The notes under the pieces: model-generated
Databases searched by the model: none
Told to the model about the DNA's origin: nothing
What the model saw: the letters and a program-made list of their open reading frames with translations, nothing else
Origin: Theristus sp. LFF4_11
Lineage: Eukaryota; Nematoda; Chromadorea; Monhysterida; Xyalidae
Direction: 5' to 3'
NCBI GenBank assembly: GCA_030248135.1
Contig: JASANC010001878.1
Span: 44,316 to 108,315, forward strand
DNA length: 64,000 nt
Shown here: positions 11,429 through 23,249 of the stretch, in pieces
Numbering within the stretch: the first letter of the stretch is position 1
Layout: every line of letters begins with the position of its first letter
Position numbers and translations under genes: made by a program

Positions 11429-14400
11429 TAGGGTAAGCCAAAAAAAAAGGTTCCAACTTCAAAATGCTCTCACTGGCTTGTGTTGAGATATTTTCAGCTG
11501 AAAATTGAAGCACTATTAACACCGTTTGCAAATAAGAGTGGGGGGGTCTAGCGCTACATGGGAAAGTTTTCAAACCAAGGGTGCAGGGACATTCTACTAA
11601 TCAAGGCGCTTCAGGTTTACCCCCTGAGTACCCCCTGATTATGCCTATAAAGGTTGTTTTTAGGGTGCGGAAGTTGAAAAACCCTCGATTTTTTGCGATT
11701 TTTCGCAAAGTGTACCTTTTTAGCCCTACCGTATCTCGTAGTTGCACAGTTTCTGGAACCTCACACAGTATTCACGTGAAAGATCTTGCGGAGTTCTTTA
11801 AGGCCCTGTATCAATGAGCCCTTGCAAGGGGGTCCCTGAGGCGCTACGACGCTAGTTAAAATTACTTTTTTAAAAAAATTACGCTATTTTTTTAAAACAT
11901 TTTTTTGAGCTCATAAACACAATTTTTCGATTTTCATTTTTGGTTCTACAGGGGGGTTTTCGGGGTCGCTGAATTCGAATCTGATCTTAGATTTTTGCTC
12001 CGGGCATTTTTTTGCCTTAAAATTGGGCAAAAACACATTTTTTGCGTTTTCCAGTGTTTTTTGGTTTTAATTTTTAATTTTAAGTGCGGATTTTTTTAAC
12101 AAAGCTGTTTTACAACAGCCTTACAACCGCTGTATCGGAATCAGTTTTGATATTTTGCAACTGACCACTTGCCCACCCAAAAAATAGGTAAAAAGTTGAT
12201 TTTTTTGCTTTTTGCACACGTTTTCGTTTTACAGTGAAAAAATCAAGTTAGAAACAACTTGTAATTTTAATTTTTAGTTCTACATAAAGGGTTTCGGGGT
12301 CGCTGAATTCGAATCTGACCTTAGATTTTTGTCCCGGGCTTTTTTTTTGCTCTAAAAGTTGGGCAAAACCACATTTTTATGCGTTTTCCGGTGGTTTTTT
12401 GTTTTAATTTTTAATTTTAAATCCGGATTTTTTTAACAAAGTTGTTTTATAACAGCCATACAACCGCTGTATCTGAATCTGTTTTGATATTTTGCAACTG
12501 ACTACTTGTCTACTTAAAAAATGGGTAAAAAGTTGATTTTTTTTGCTTTTTGCACACGTTTTCGTTTCACAATGAAAAAATCAAGTTAGAAACAACTTGT
12601 AATTTTAATTTTTAGTTCTCCAGGGTTTTTTTCAAGATTGCTGAATTTGAATCTGACCTTAGATTTTTGCCCCGGGCATTTTTATTGCTCTAAAAATAGG
12701 GCAAAAACACATTTTTATGCGTTTTCCAGTGGTTTTTTATTTTAATTTTTAGTTTTAAATGTAGAGTTGTTTAAAAAAACAATTTCATAACAGCCTTACA
12801 ACCGCTGTATCTGAATCAGTTTTGATATTTTGCAACTGACCATTTGCCCACCCAAAAATGGGTAAAAAGTTGATTTTTTGCTTTTTGCACACGTTTTCGT
12901 TTCACAGTAAAAAAATCAAGTTAGAAACAACTTGTAACTTTAATTTTTAGTTCTCCAGGGGGTTTTCAAGATCGCTGAATTTGAATCTGACCTTAGATTT
13001 TTGTTCCGGGCTTTTTTATTGCTTTAAAAATAGGGCAAAACACATTTTTATGCGTTTTCCAGTGGTTTTTTGTTTTAATTTTTAATTTTAAATGTAGAGT
13101 TGATTAAAAAACAGTTTCATAACAGCCTTACAACCGCTGTATCTGAATCAGTTTTGATATTTTGCAACTGACCATTTGCCCACCCAAAAAATGGGTAAAA
13201 AGTTGATTTTTTTTGCTTTTTGCACACTATTTCGTTTCACAGTAAAAAAATCAGTTTAGAAACAATTTGTAATTTTAATTTTTAATTCTACAGAGGGGTT
13301 TTCGGAGTCGCTGAATTTGAATCTGACCTTAGATTTTTGCCCCGGGCATTTTTTTGCTCTAAAAATTAAGCAAAACCACTGGAAAACGCATAAAACGTGT
13401 TTTTGCCCCATTTTTAGAGCAATAAAAATGCCCGGGGCAAAAATCTAAGGTCAGATTCAAACTCAGCAATTTTGAAAACTTCCCTGGAAAACTAAAAATT
13501 AAAATTACAAGTTGTTTCTAACTTGATTTTTTCATTGTGAAACGAAAACGTGTGCAAAAAGCAAAAAAAATCAACTTTTTACCCATTTTTTAAGTGGACA
13601 AGTGGTCAGTTGCAAAATATCAAAACAGATTCAGATACAGCGGTTGTATGGTTGTTATAAAACAGTTTTGTTAAAAAAAATCCGCATTTAAAATTAAAAA
13701 TTAAAACAAAAAACCACTGGAAAACGCATAAAAATGTGTTTTTTCCCAACTTTTAGAGCAAAAAAAGGCCCGGACCAAAAATCTAAGGTCAGATTCGAAT
13801 TCAGCGACCCCGAAACCCTCCATGTAGGACTAAAAATTTAAATTACAAGTTGTTTCTAACTTGATTTTTTCATTGTGAAACGAAAACGTGTGCAAAAAGC
13901 AAAAAAAAATCAACTTTTTACCCATTTTTTAAGTAGACAAGTAGTCAGTTGCAAAATATCAAAACAGATTCAGATACAGCGGTTGTATGGCTGTTATAAA
14001 ACAACTTTGTTAAAAAAATCCGGATTTAAAATTAAAAATTAAAACAAAAAACCACCGGAAAACGCATAAAAATGTGGTTTTGCCCAACTTTTAGAGCAAA
14101 AAAAGGCCCGGGACAAAAATCTAAGGTCAGATTCGAATTCAGCGACCCGAAACCCTCTATGTAGAACTAAAAATTAAAATTACAAGTTGTTTCTAACTTG
14201 ATTTTTTCACTGTAAAACGAAAACGTGTGCAAAAAGCAAAAAAAATCAACTTTTTACCTATTTTTTGGGTGGGCAAGTGGTCAGTTGCAAAATATCAAAA
14301 CTGATTCCGATACAGCGGTTGTAAGGCTGTTGTAAAACAGCTTTGTTAAAAAAATCCGCACTTAAAATTAAAAATTAAAACCAAAAAACACTGGAAAACG

Positions 14401-15194
14401 CAAAAAATGTGTTTTTGCCCAATTTTAAGGCAAAAAAATGCCCGGAGCAAAAATCTAAGATCAGATTCGAATTCAGCGACCCCGAAAACCCCCCTGTAGA
14501 ACCAAAAATTAAAATCGAAAAATTGTGTTTGTGAGCTCAAAAAAATGTTTTAAAAAAATAGCGTAATTTTCTTAAAAAAGTAATTTTAACTAGCGTCGTA
14601 GCGCCTCAGGGACCCCCCTTGCAAGGGCTCATTGATACAGGGCCTTAAAGAACTCCGCAAGATCTTTCACGTGAATACTGTGTGAGATTCCAGAAACTGT
14701 GCAACTACGAGATACGGTAGGGCTAAAAAGGTACACTTTGCGAAAAATCGCAAAAAATCGAGGGTTTTTCAACTTCCGCACCCTAAAAACGACCTTTATA
14801 GGCATAATCAGGGGGTACTCAGGGGGTAAACCTGAAGCGCCTTGATTAGTAGAATGTCCCTGCACCCTTGGTTTAAAAACTTTCCCATGTATCACGGAAT
14901 GTTCCTAGGGCCCCCCCACTCTTATTTGCAAACTGTGTTAAAACACTTCGGGAGGATTTTCTGACCAAATTTTTTCAGGGTGTATATCGTCATGTCATTC
15001 ACAACAGCAGAATACCTGAAAAACATGAAAAAGCGACAAATGTTGTGAAATGCAGGCATTTTGCTGTTAATTTTGCTGAAGACAAATGACGGTTGATTTT
15101 GCTGTAACAAATACCAAATGATGAAAGTTGGTGACACTCAGCATAAGCCAGTGAGAGCATTTTGAAGTTGGAACCTTTTTTGGCTCACCCTGTA
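11429..15194. mobile_element. 3.8 kb mariner-like element forming a giant palindrome
   Basis: Outer inverted repeats AGCCAAAAAA...GGTTCCAACTTCAAAATG at 11431 and their complement ending GGCTCACCCTGTA at 15194 resemble those of the element at 6911. Inside, about 11540-13380 is repeated in inverted orientation at 13380-14900. Each arm carries direct repeats of a ~335-bp unit (TAGTTCTACAGGGGGGTTTTC...AACAACTTGTAATTTTAA), about 4.3 units in the left arm and 3.3 in the right. A 78-88-codon frame occurs in both arms (11581-11817 + and 14629-14895 -), but this is explained by the palindrome. Confidence 0.85.
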
Positions 15195-15212
15195 CAATAA
15201 ATTGTATCTATC

Positions 15213-15731
15213 TACAGGGTGTTGCAAAAAAACTACAATGGTAAAAAGTTTTTGGTTGAAAATTTTAAAAACTGCTTCAAAGTATTTGTAAAACTTTATT
15301 TAAAAATTCAAAAGGGTTGAAGCACAGCAACGGTTTGTCCAAGGTTCAAAATAGACTGTCATATCAAAACACAATTCGTTGACGTTCACAATGTGGATTT
15401 TTTCAGTTTGCCCTTTCAAAATCAATTCAAATTTTTTTGGTCTTCAGAAGTTTTTCAGAATAAAGGCTGCTCGTTTATTGCACTAGTAAGATCTTTGGTT
15501 GGACCAAAAAACAAGCATGAATTTATCCGATTTTTCACCAGTGCTGACGTGCCGCCGTGCGTGAAAATAATGGCAAATATTTTTCAAACAAACTCGGCGT
15601 TTTTCAAACAAAATTTTAGCACATTTGGTGGCAAACATTTCTAAAGCTGTGTTCTGAACTTTATGCCAAAATGCGAATTTAAACTCGAGAACGAGCCCTT
15701 TTGCCCATTGTAGTTTTTGCAACACCCTGTA
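15213..15731. mobile_element. Mariner-type MITE with CAGGGTGTTGCAAAAA ends
   Basis: TACAGGGTGTTGCAAAAA at the left and TTTTTGCAACACCCTGTA at the right are inverted; both continue with the ACTACAATGG/CCATTGTAGT pair. About 520 bp, no transposase seen. Confidence 0.8.
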
Positions 15732-15785
15732 CATGTATGTACGTTAGTCGTTTTTAACCGCTGAAGTGCTCCAGCAGTTTCTGGT

Positions 15786-18700
15786 TTATGGAACCGACAG
15801 GAACAAAGCCGTTTGAAAGGTGCAATTTCGTACCGCAACAACAGCCGGTTCACTTTCGAGGACAATATCGTTTGCAATATCAGTCAGCTTGCGATCGCCT
15901 CCAAATTGCGTTTGACGTTTTATGATCAGAATTTCGTACATCTGGCGCGTCATCAGCAGCCGTTTATGTATTGTAATGTAGCGCTTGACAAAACCGTCCA
16001 CTATCAGACCACCAACCCACTGTGGGGCATTCGGTTCATTGTTTTCGGACGTTGTATTCAGGTGGGTGCTTGCGTTCATGACAGGCTGTGTTTTCAGCGA
16101 TTCAGACAGCTCGAGCATTCTTCGTTTTTCTCGGTCATTCAACGCTTCAGTTTTAGTTGTTGTCGGTACTGCTGACGTCGTCGTTGAAGGCACCGACTGA
16201 TCCATCTGGTTGAGTAACAGCCGTAGTTCGTCGACGATCTTGCGCTGCTGGTCTTCTAAGAATTCTCGCGCGTCAAACGGCGGTGCAACCAGGAGAATGG
16301 ATTTGTTCAGCGGCGGTTCAACCGCTGTTATTGGCGATTGCGAGTTTGTGGTCGTCATGTTGTTTGCGCTGTCCGGCTCTGTGGAGGCGTTCATTTTCAT
16401 GTAGCACACCCCAGTGACGTCACAGATCCACGGCAGATAAACGCGTGTGTCCGCGAATAAGCCGCCTTCCCTAAATGTCATGAGATCAGAAGCAACAAAA
16501 AAGTGCTGCACACAACTCATGTATTTCATACACTTTGTAATTTGTGTTTTGTTTTGACGGTTGTCGTACAATGTACGTTTTCACGTTGCTCACGTCCACT
16601 GACCTTTGTGCATGTTTCTGGTGCGTCTTGTAGTCGCGTTGTATCAAATCGCACTTTGAGCCGCGCATCACCGTGCCCACGCTCTCAACTTTCTGCCGAT
16701 TGCTTCCATGGCGATACTGCAGCAACGATGCGCCGCTGTCGCCCTAAACAGTCAAAAACAGGCATCTATATGACGTATTTTTTTCAAACGTGTCCCACTG
16801 AAATGACGTCATGTGCCGCCAAACATGCGCTTGTCGTTCACAGCAAACCAGACTTTCCGTTTAGCCGATTTCTTCCCGTAAATACAATGGCGAATGTCGA
16901 ATCAGTCACACCGAACTGACATTTTAGTGTCTGTACTTTGACAAACGGGCGCTTTTAAAGCAAATGACGTCATTTTAGCCCGGACACGTTTGAATAAATC
17001 CACAATACAAATGTTCCTCATTGAACAAACAAATACCAGCAACTAGCCTCGTCAGTCTATTGAGCATTTGCTTAAGTGCCATTCATGGAGGTTGAAGCTT
17101 CGCTACACATGCACGAAGCAAAAACCAGCGCGCTTCAACGCGCTTTAATTTTAGAGCATATGTACATTCATACACACGTTCATGTTAGCGCGCGCGTGCA
17201 TGAATGGGTTTTTAGCATCAACTTTGAACAGAAGCCAATCTTGCAAGCAGTTGTACTTTGCGTTCGTGCACATATTACCTTGCAAACCAGCTTGTTCAGC
17301 TCGACCATGCATAATACTTTTGGAGAATCACTCAGTCGTAGGTTTCTGTTTTCAATGCACTGCGTCTTGTTTTGTACCGGATACAACTCAACTTGCTTCA
17401 CGTTTTGACCAAACTGTTCCGGTTGCGCGGCTGCAACAAAGTCCAACGAACTGGCGAACAGTTCAGTTACTTTCAGTACAGATCGTTTTTCATGAGAAAA
17501 ATAGAGGCACGCAAAATGACAAAAAGTGTGCCTGATCCTGTCTCTTTCCATGTTCCCTTTCATGTCTTGTCTTGAAAACATAGATACAGTATGGCCGAAT
17601 AAATGAGGCAGTCCTTCAAGGCGGGATCAGTCGCAGACTAGGAGTTGTCTTTTCAAGAATGCCAAGGTTGTTCCCAATTGTTTGTGCAAAGGAGATAGAA
17701 TGAACAGAATAGCACGAAGAATTAATGGTGGTATAAAAAACACGTCAAATTTGACACACGATCAGGTTTCTGAATGCCGTTTATCTTGCATTCAAATTTC
17801 GCGTGCTACTTGAAAACGTGAAAAAACAGCCATATTTACTCGGCCATTCCGTAGAAAGAAAAAAGCATTTTGTTTGAGCATCTGTGGCAAGCGTGGTACA
17901 CAGTTCTTTTGCCAAAAGAACCGTGTTTTCAAATCACAGGGACACGACATGAAAATGGTGATAAAAAGAGACAAAATATAAAAGGGGGCAAGCATTTATA
18001 GCATTTTTTCTGTGGACGGACAATAGCAATTCGATGGTACCTACGATCAAAACCGAGTCCGTATCCTTGGAAGGACGCTGCGAGTGGACTGCTCACGTCG
18101 GGCAGGCACACGGGCGACAGCCACTCAGCAACGTTGCTCTTCAGTTCAACAACTGCGATGTCGTCGATGAGACCGAGTGTGTTCACATAGCCGCTGTGGT
18201 AGCGCACGCGCTCGATGTCAACAAAGTGCGCGCGATTGGTGGGCGCCGTCGTACGCTGCAAAATGTTTCTGTGCGTACGACCATGCTGATTTCTCGTACG
18301 TCGATGCTGATGCTCATTTTCGAACATATTTTGCGATTTTTTTAAAATTGGGCTTCAATTGGAACCTGTCCTGCGGCTTCTAAATCTCAATCACGAATCA
18401 TTGAAGATCTCATACCTTCAGCGCCGGTAAATACGCATACAAACGTCCTTTGCTCACTTGTATGACGCGATGTTCTTTTCTGAGATATACGTACAATGTA
18501 CATGGGAAAACGAGTATTTCTGCATCGTTGGGCATTTTTTAATTAAAACACGTCATCGCACTTATCAACATTGAGGAAGCAATGCGCCGCTGTGAGCACG
18601 TGCCTCCGAGAGATCAGTGCACCCGTACATTCGAATTCTGAATGTTTCATTTTATTAAAAATGTATCCGATGTTTGCACATTTCACAAATATTAAAACAA

Positions 18701-18945
18701 CGCCTACGTTCATTATTGAAGATGCCCACTGCGAACGGATACATTTGATTGGACACTGGAGCGCCTCCATAGATCTTGAGCTCTTCATAGCCGTTTTCAC
18801 CTGCCTCTGACTGAACGTCGCCGCAGCCCTCTCGCAGCGCGTCTGACTCCGTTCGCGTGATCTTGCTCAACGTTTTCTTGTAGCCCTGTACAGTTTGCAT
18901 TAGTGCCAGCACCATTAGCACGCCGCAAAACGTTGCTCGACGCAT
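15786..18945 (-). CDS. Secreted S1-family serine protease 2 with long C-terminal extension
   Basis: Seven exons: 18945-18708, 18637-18562, 18479-18416, 18255-18045, 17430-17279, 16743-16604 and 16470-15786. Every phase closes and the sum is 1566 nt, giving 521 aa. The protein has a signal peptide (RRATFCGVLMVLALMQTVQG), a propeptide with a lone Cys, and the activation site LK/IYGGAPVSNQMYPF. The catalytic triad is complete: LTAAHCF (His), LIDDIAVVEL (Asp) and CKGDSGAS (Ser), closing with GGLFADTRVYLPWI. The residue at the S1-pocket base, two before Cys191, is Leu rather than Asp, so trypsin-like Arg/Lys cleavage is unlikely and specificity is unknown. After the protease domain come about 200 residues rich in Ser/Thr/Asn (mucin-like, several N-x-T/S sites), a charged helical stretch (FLEDQQRKIVDELRLLL) and a conserved-looking tail. 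Most likely secreted. Introns hold a MITE and a GC-rich dispersed repeat. It is a paralogue of protease 1. Confidence 0.9.
17087..17215. repeat. Dispersed GC-rich repeat rich in GCGCG motifs
   Basis: Contains CTTCGCTACACAT, TTTTAGAGCATA and GCGCGCGTGCATGAATGGG. Similar strings occur at about 55385-55580. It lies in an intron of protease 2; its nature is unknown. Confidence 0.6.
17585..17853. mobile_element. MITE, TACAGTATGGCCGAATAAAT family (copy 1)
   Basis: Starts TACAGTATGGCCGAATAAAT and ends in its approximate reverse complement. It shares internal text (GGTTTCTGAA..., TTCAAATTTCGCG) with copies at 43277-43523 and about 47067-47260. TA borders. It lies in an intron of protease 2. Confidence 0.75.
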
Positions 18946-20062
18946 TTCTGCTTCTTTAATTGTGAACACGCGAGCGCTTTTTGAAAAAAATACAATAGCC
19001 TGTTTTTCGTGTCTTTTCAGTTTTGTTGCTTGTTCAATTCCATGCTTCCTTAATAAAAACGTTTGGAAACATCAAAACATATGGCCGCAGACAATCAGAA
19101 TCTCTTCAGCGTTTGTTTTCAGTGAGAAACAGCGGTGAAAAGTTTATTCCCACGACCCCATTTGCGGTTCTAAGCAATCTAAATGGCGCGACCCAAGAAC
19201 TACCGTGAATTACAGGTCAATTTAGAAATTTGTTTCAAAAAACTGTAATTTCAGAGTTGAAAATCAATGCCGGGTTATCATTGGGCACTAGGATAAAATA
19301 TAATAGCAATGATTCGACAGTCACAGCATCAACCGACAGCAATCTGCAGAACTCCAATGCCTGCATTCTCAGTTTTACTTGGTAAGACGTTCAGAAAAAA
19401 AAATTATGTAAAAAAACGTCTAGTTCTGGTATGTATTCATAATCTAACAAACTAACATTTTTGGTTTTTGACCAAATTGAAAACAAAACAAAGCTGTTTT
19501 TTTCAAACTGAGGACTAACAGCCAATCATATATTTGTATAGTGGTGCACAGTATGCTTTGCAGTGCGGTTCTCCGCAGGTGGTTTCCTGGGGCGGGCTGT
19601 GTAGTCTAATAAGAATTTCCCTGCATAACCGCCTGCAATGCAACGCAACAATTGTGTTTACGCACTACTGATCAACAACCCATCGGTCGAAATATTGAAC
19701 AATCATGCTTTTACTAGTCATTGCATGCGCAAAAAGCATGTGATTTGTTAAAGGGTGTACGTGATTTGGCACACGCTTTGATTTCAGTTTACAGCTACAC
19801 TACAACTAAAATTGTCCAAAGTGCTGTCCGGTGTCTTTGTGCGCCGCGGTGTCCTTTGGTAACATTTTCAGATTGATTCCAAATGTCGCGAGCGCTCAGC
19901 TGATTGGTGATCATTTGTTTGTTGAAACGAACATTCACCGACACCCAGCCAGCATTCACTATTTGGTAGTAAAAAAACATTTGTAAGCTACTTTTAGTAT
20001 TGGGACACCGCGACGGACAGTACACCGGAGAGCAGTTGGCACAGGTTTCGTTGTGTTGCAGC
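18946..20062. other. Spacer, no gene resolved
   Basis: Separates the start of protease 2 (-) from the Cys-rich exon on +. It should hold the protease 2 promoter and the missing first exon of the + gene. An ATG at 19638 can be joined in phase to the exon at 20063 through a weak GTGTTT donor, but this is speculative. Nothing else is recognised. Confidence 0.4.
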
Positions 20063-20306
20063 GACGTTGCTGGTGTGCACGGCGGCGAGCGCGGCAGCAG
20101 CAGCGACGCGCTGCACGACGGGCGAACGGCTGCGCAACGCTTGCACGTGCTGCAAGTTTGACTGCTGGTACGACACGGCCGAGCGGAGCACAATGCAGCT
20201 CGGTCACATGCCCGGTGATCGCGACGAGCAGGAGGTGCTGCAGACGCTGCACGCGATCGTGCACTGCGCACAGAAACACTGCGCTCGGCTCTGTCAATCG
20301 GAATAG
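20063..20306 (+). CDS. Last exon of a small Cys-rich secreted protein (first exon unresolved)
   Basis: A good acceptor (TTGTGTTGCAG) opens a frame beginning TLLVCTAASAAAAATRC, which looks like the core and cleavage region of a signal peptide, and runs to a TAG at 20304. The mature part has cysteines in the order C-x9-C-x-CC-x3-C, then a charged helical stretch (RDEQEVLQTLHAIVHC), then C-x4-C-x3-C. Eight or so cysteines in about 70 residues suggest a disulfide-bonded secreted domain. I do not recognise the family. The opposite strand is also open but less plausible because it is Arg/Ala-rich without motifs. The upstream exon with the ATG is not certain. Confidence 0.5.
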
Positions 20307-21054
20307 CACTGGTACTGCTTGCTTGCTGCCTTGTTCACAACAAAACTGCTGTTCTGAGATTCATGTAATCAAAGTGCAGGCTCACAACAAATCTGTACAT
20401 CTGGCTGAACCTGCCACGTCGAAGTGTTGACTGTTGACCAGAGGAACGCTGCGTTGATCTGAACTTTCATGGACAATCTTGGATTTTTATGACATGCTTC
20501 TGTTCCTTCAATCGTTCTAAATCCGAGCAAGTAGAATTTATAATCAATCCACTGTCAGTTGATCAAAAAGTTTGTTTGAATCAAAAATTGTGAATTGAAT
20601 TTCTCTCCACTGTCCCATCATTGCTAGTTTATTCATTGTTGAATTAGTAATAAGCTGTTCAAATACATAAGTTCGAACGTTAAGTTTGGAACGCTTGGGG
20701 TGCACTGAAGAGCATACGTGCACGTCGAGTGTCTCCACCTGATTCCAAACAGTTGCTATCACTCGTACTTCTAGTTTGGTTATATTACAACTATTAAATA
20801 ATCACTTTGAAATCATCAAAACTGTAGACAATAAAAAACGTTGATTGTGTGCACAGCACAATCACGGTTGATTCCATAAACTGCTTGAAATCAATTTATT
20901 TCCATCAAAGCTGCGAGCAGCGTCATTCGTTCTGTATCGGTACTGAAAATTTCAAAAACGAAAGTTTTATAAAAGCCATGTTTTGCAGAGCTGCTCTGGT
21001 GAAAACCAATAACAGCGTGACACGGAGTTTCAGTGACAAACGGCATGCATGGAT
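20307..21054. other. Spacer between convergent genes, nothing recognised
   Basis: AT-rich sequence between the 3' ends of the Cys-rich + gene and the - gene at 21055. No repeats or motifs found. Confidence 0.5.
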
Positions 21055-22305
21055 TCAACAATGAAAACGCTGGCAAACGCACACGGTCGCGTTGACGGTC
21101 GCAAGTGCAGTCTCATTGGTGACGTCGTCGTCGGTTGTTTCGATTTCTGTTTCAGTCGTTTGCGTGCTCCTGGTCACAGCAACAGTGCCGCCCACAGTGG
21201 CAACAGTGGCAACAGTGGCACTGTTCAGTGTTGTCACTGGTTCAGCAGCGCTGCTCACTTGCACAGTTGCCGTGTTTGCATGAGTCGGCCGCTTTGCGAC
21301 TGTCGTTTGCGTGTCTGCTTGTTGCCGCGCGTTGTTGGTGTCATAGGTGGTCGTGGCAATTTGCGGCTGCGACTCGATGACAATCAGTTGCGGTGCCGGC
21401 GCTTGTGTGCTCGTTGAGGCCGTCTGTGCTGGCTGCTCACAGACAGTCGTCTCAAGACACACTGCAACGTGCAACACACACTCGCTCCTGTGAGCTTCAT
21501 AAACGTTTACTCACCACACGACACAGTGTTTTTTTAATTATTTGATAAAAAACGTTAGATAGTAGGGGTTTACAAGACGCAAACGAACGTGAGCCGAGAC
21601 AGGCAGCAATCAGCTGAGCTCCCCCTCGGTCGTGCGTTTGCGCAGTGCGGTTCAACAGCGCGAGCCAATGCGCCACTTTCGCCTCGCCCAGGATGCGCAT
21701 CAGCACGGCAGCACGCCGCTGCGTACAGTTCGGCTCATTCGCTTGTTGTTTCCAGTGAGCATAGCTGGCCTCGTCAACGAAACGCTGCAGATTCGTGCCC
21801 AACAGACGCCCGTATGGCCAAACATTCTCGACGTAAATGCCCGTGAAATATTCGGTCAAGTTGTGCTCAATCACGCGGTCAACCACCTAAACATGCACGA
21901 GTTGACGCCGTGTGTGCATTAGGAGAAAGAACTTGCAGCTATAAATGCCCTGTGAATTGTCCTGGTTTGTTACCTGCACAGCAACCCTACCACTAACCTC
22001 TTTCATTAGCCTGAACTCAAAGTGTTGCCGTTCGTCACTCCACAGTTCACTGTAGCCATCATAAAACAGTTCGTTCGTTGCGAAACTGGCGCCTGGGTCG
22101 CGCAAAACGCGCTCGAACGACTCACGCCCTAAAACGTTCTCTGACCTGACGTTTTAATCTGAACTCACAAACGAAACTTTCCCTAAAATTGCTGCTCACC
22201 ATATTTGCCGGCTTGCGGCTCACAAGCCATCACCAAGACCGTGAGACATGAAACTGCACCATGAACGGCTAACATTTTTGTGAGCTTTTCACTTAATCGG
22301 TGCAT
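21055..22305 (-). CDS. Secreted protein of unknown family, 318 aa
   Basis: Four exons, 22305-22200, 22128-21998, 21886-21574 and 21461-21055, close exactly (957 nt). The N terminus is a clear signal peptide (KMLAVHGAVSCLTVLVMAC). The next ~150 residues form a charged globular region (RDPGASFATNELFYDGYSEL, then TGIYVENVWPYGRLL and RFVDEASYAHWKQQ, RILGEAKVAHWLALL) with few cysteines. The last ~130 residues are Thr/Ala/Val-rich and low in complexity (TASTSTQAPAPQL, TVATVATVGGTVA), consistent with an O-glycosylated stalk, and end CVCQRFHC. No transmembrane segment follows, so the protein is probably secreted. I do not recognise the globular domain. The Thr-rich style resembles the linkers of the GT92-like gene at 51.9 kb, but there is no other link. 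Confidence 0.75.
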
Positions 22306-23249
22306 TTTCAAAACTTATTTAAATTTTTGAATCAGTGAATCAATGTTTGCTCATTGCGGTTTCATTACACAAAATCAATTGATACAAAATTTCTTCACTT
22401 CAACTGTCAGGCCGGATTAAGTTCAAACTTTAATTTTTACTTGCAAAACTCAGCACATGTTGTAATGGAATTTAGTAAACATTCCAAACATTGCGCCAAT
22501 ACCGCCGACAAAACCGATCCAGTTTTTGTGATTTATTTTACCAGTTAGCAGAGTCAGTTATGGGCTGTGGCACGCACATTAGCTCAACAACCTGTTCGAA
22601 ATCTTCCGGTAAAAAAACGTTGCGTTACTTGTTGCATGAGCGCAACGAGGTCGGATGTTTTTCTCCCTCATGATATTGTGAACAGGTAATGCGCGTTTTG
22701 CTCGTAACGCTCTTTCAGTTTTTGGTCAACGGTTACATTTTGCGCCAAAAAACTTGTTTACGCAATGAAAAACCTGGGTTTTGCTCAATCACGATATCAC
22801 TATAAAACCCAGTTCCGTTCGTTCGCACATGTTTTTTTCTGTGGAGGCAGATATCTAAATTTGTTTTTTTGTGAATGTCAGATTTTGAATGGGTGTGCTG
22901 AGCAGTCCGACATCAGTTCAAATGTTAAATTCAATTCTTTCAACGGAGTTTGAAAATAAAGGACGAATCTATGACTAGAGAACAATCAATAAACAAAATG
23001 TAAAAAAATGGAAACTTCTAAACAGCAAAGTTCACGCGGTTCTTTTTTTTGCCGTAATTTGTGTAATAAAGATAAAAAATACTGATAAAAGATGATGTGT
23101 TGTATCTCGATTACGTTCCAAATAATGGGCTTCACTTCCACTTCCTTACACGCCACGTTGCATTGGTTTTTTTAAAATTTACCACCATTCAAACACACAT
23201 ATAGAATGTGAAAAACACTCAACTTTTGAAACAAACAACAAAAGCTGCC
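22306..23249. other. Spacer upstream of CTR gene 1
   Basis: Lies between the start of the - secreted protein gene and the first recognised CTR 1 exon. It may hold a Met/His-rich first CTR exon, by analogy with CTR 2; an ATG at 22463 (MEFSKHSKHC) is a weak candidate. Nothing else is seen. Confidence 0.4.

Noticed and set aside
11581..14895. Matching 78- and 88-codon frames on opposite strands
   Set aside because: They are the two arms of the palindrome; near-identity of the DNA itself explains the shared frame.
19795..20309. Minus-strand frames of 116-158 codons
   Set aside because: Arg/Ala-rich shadows of the GC-rich Cys-rich exon on +, without motifs.
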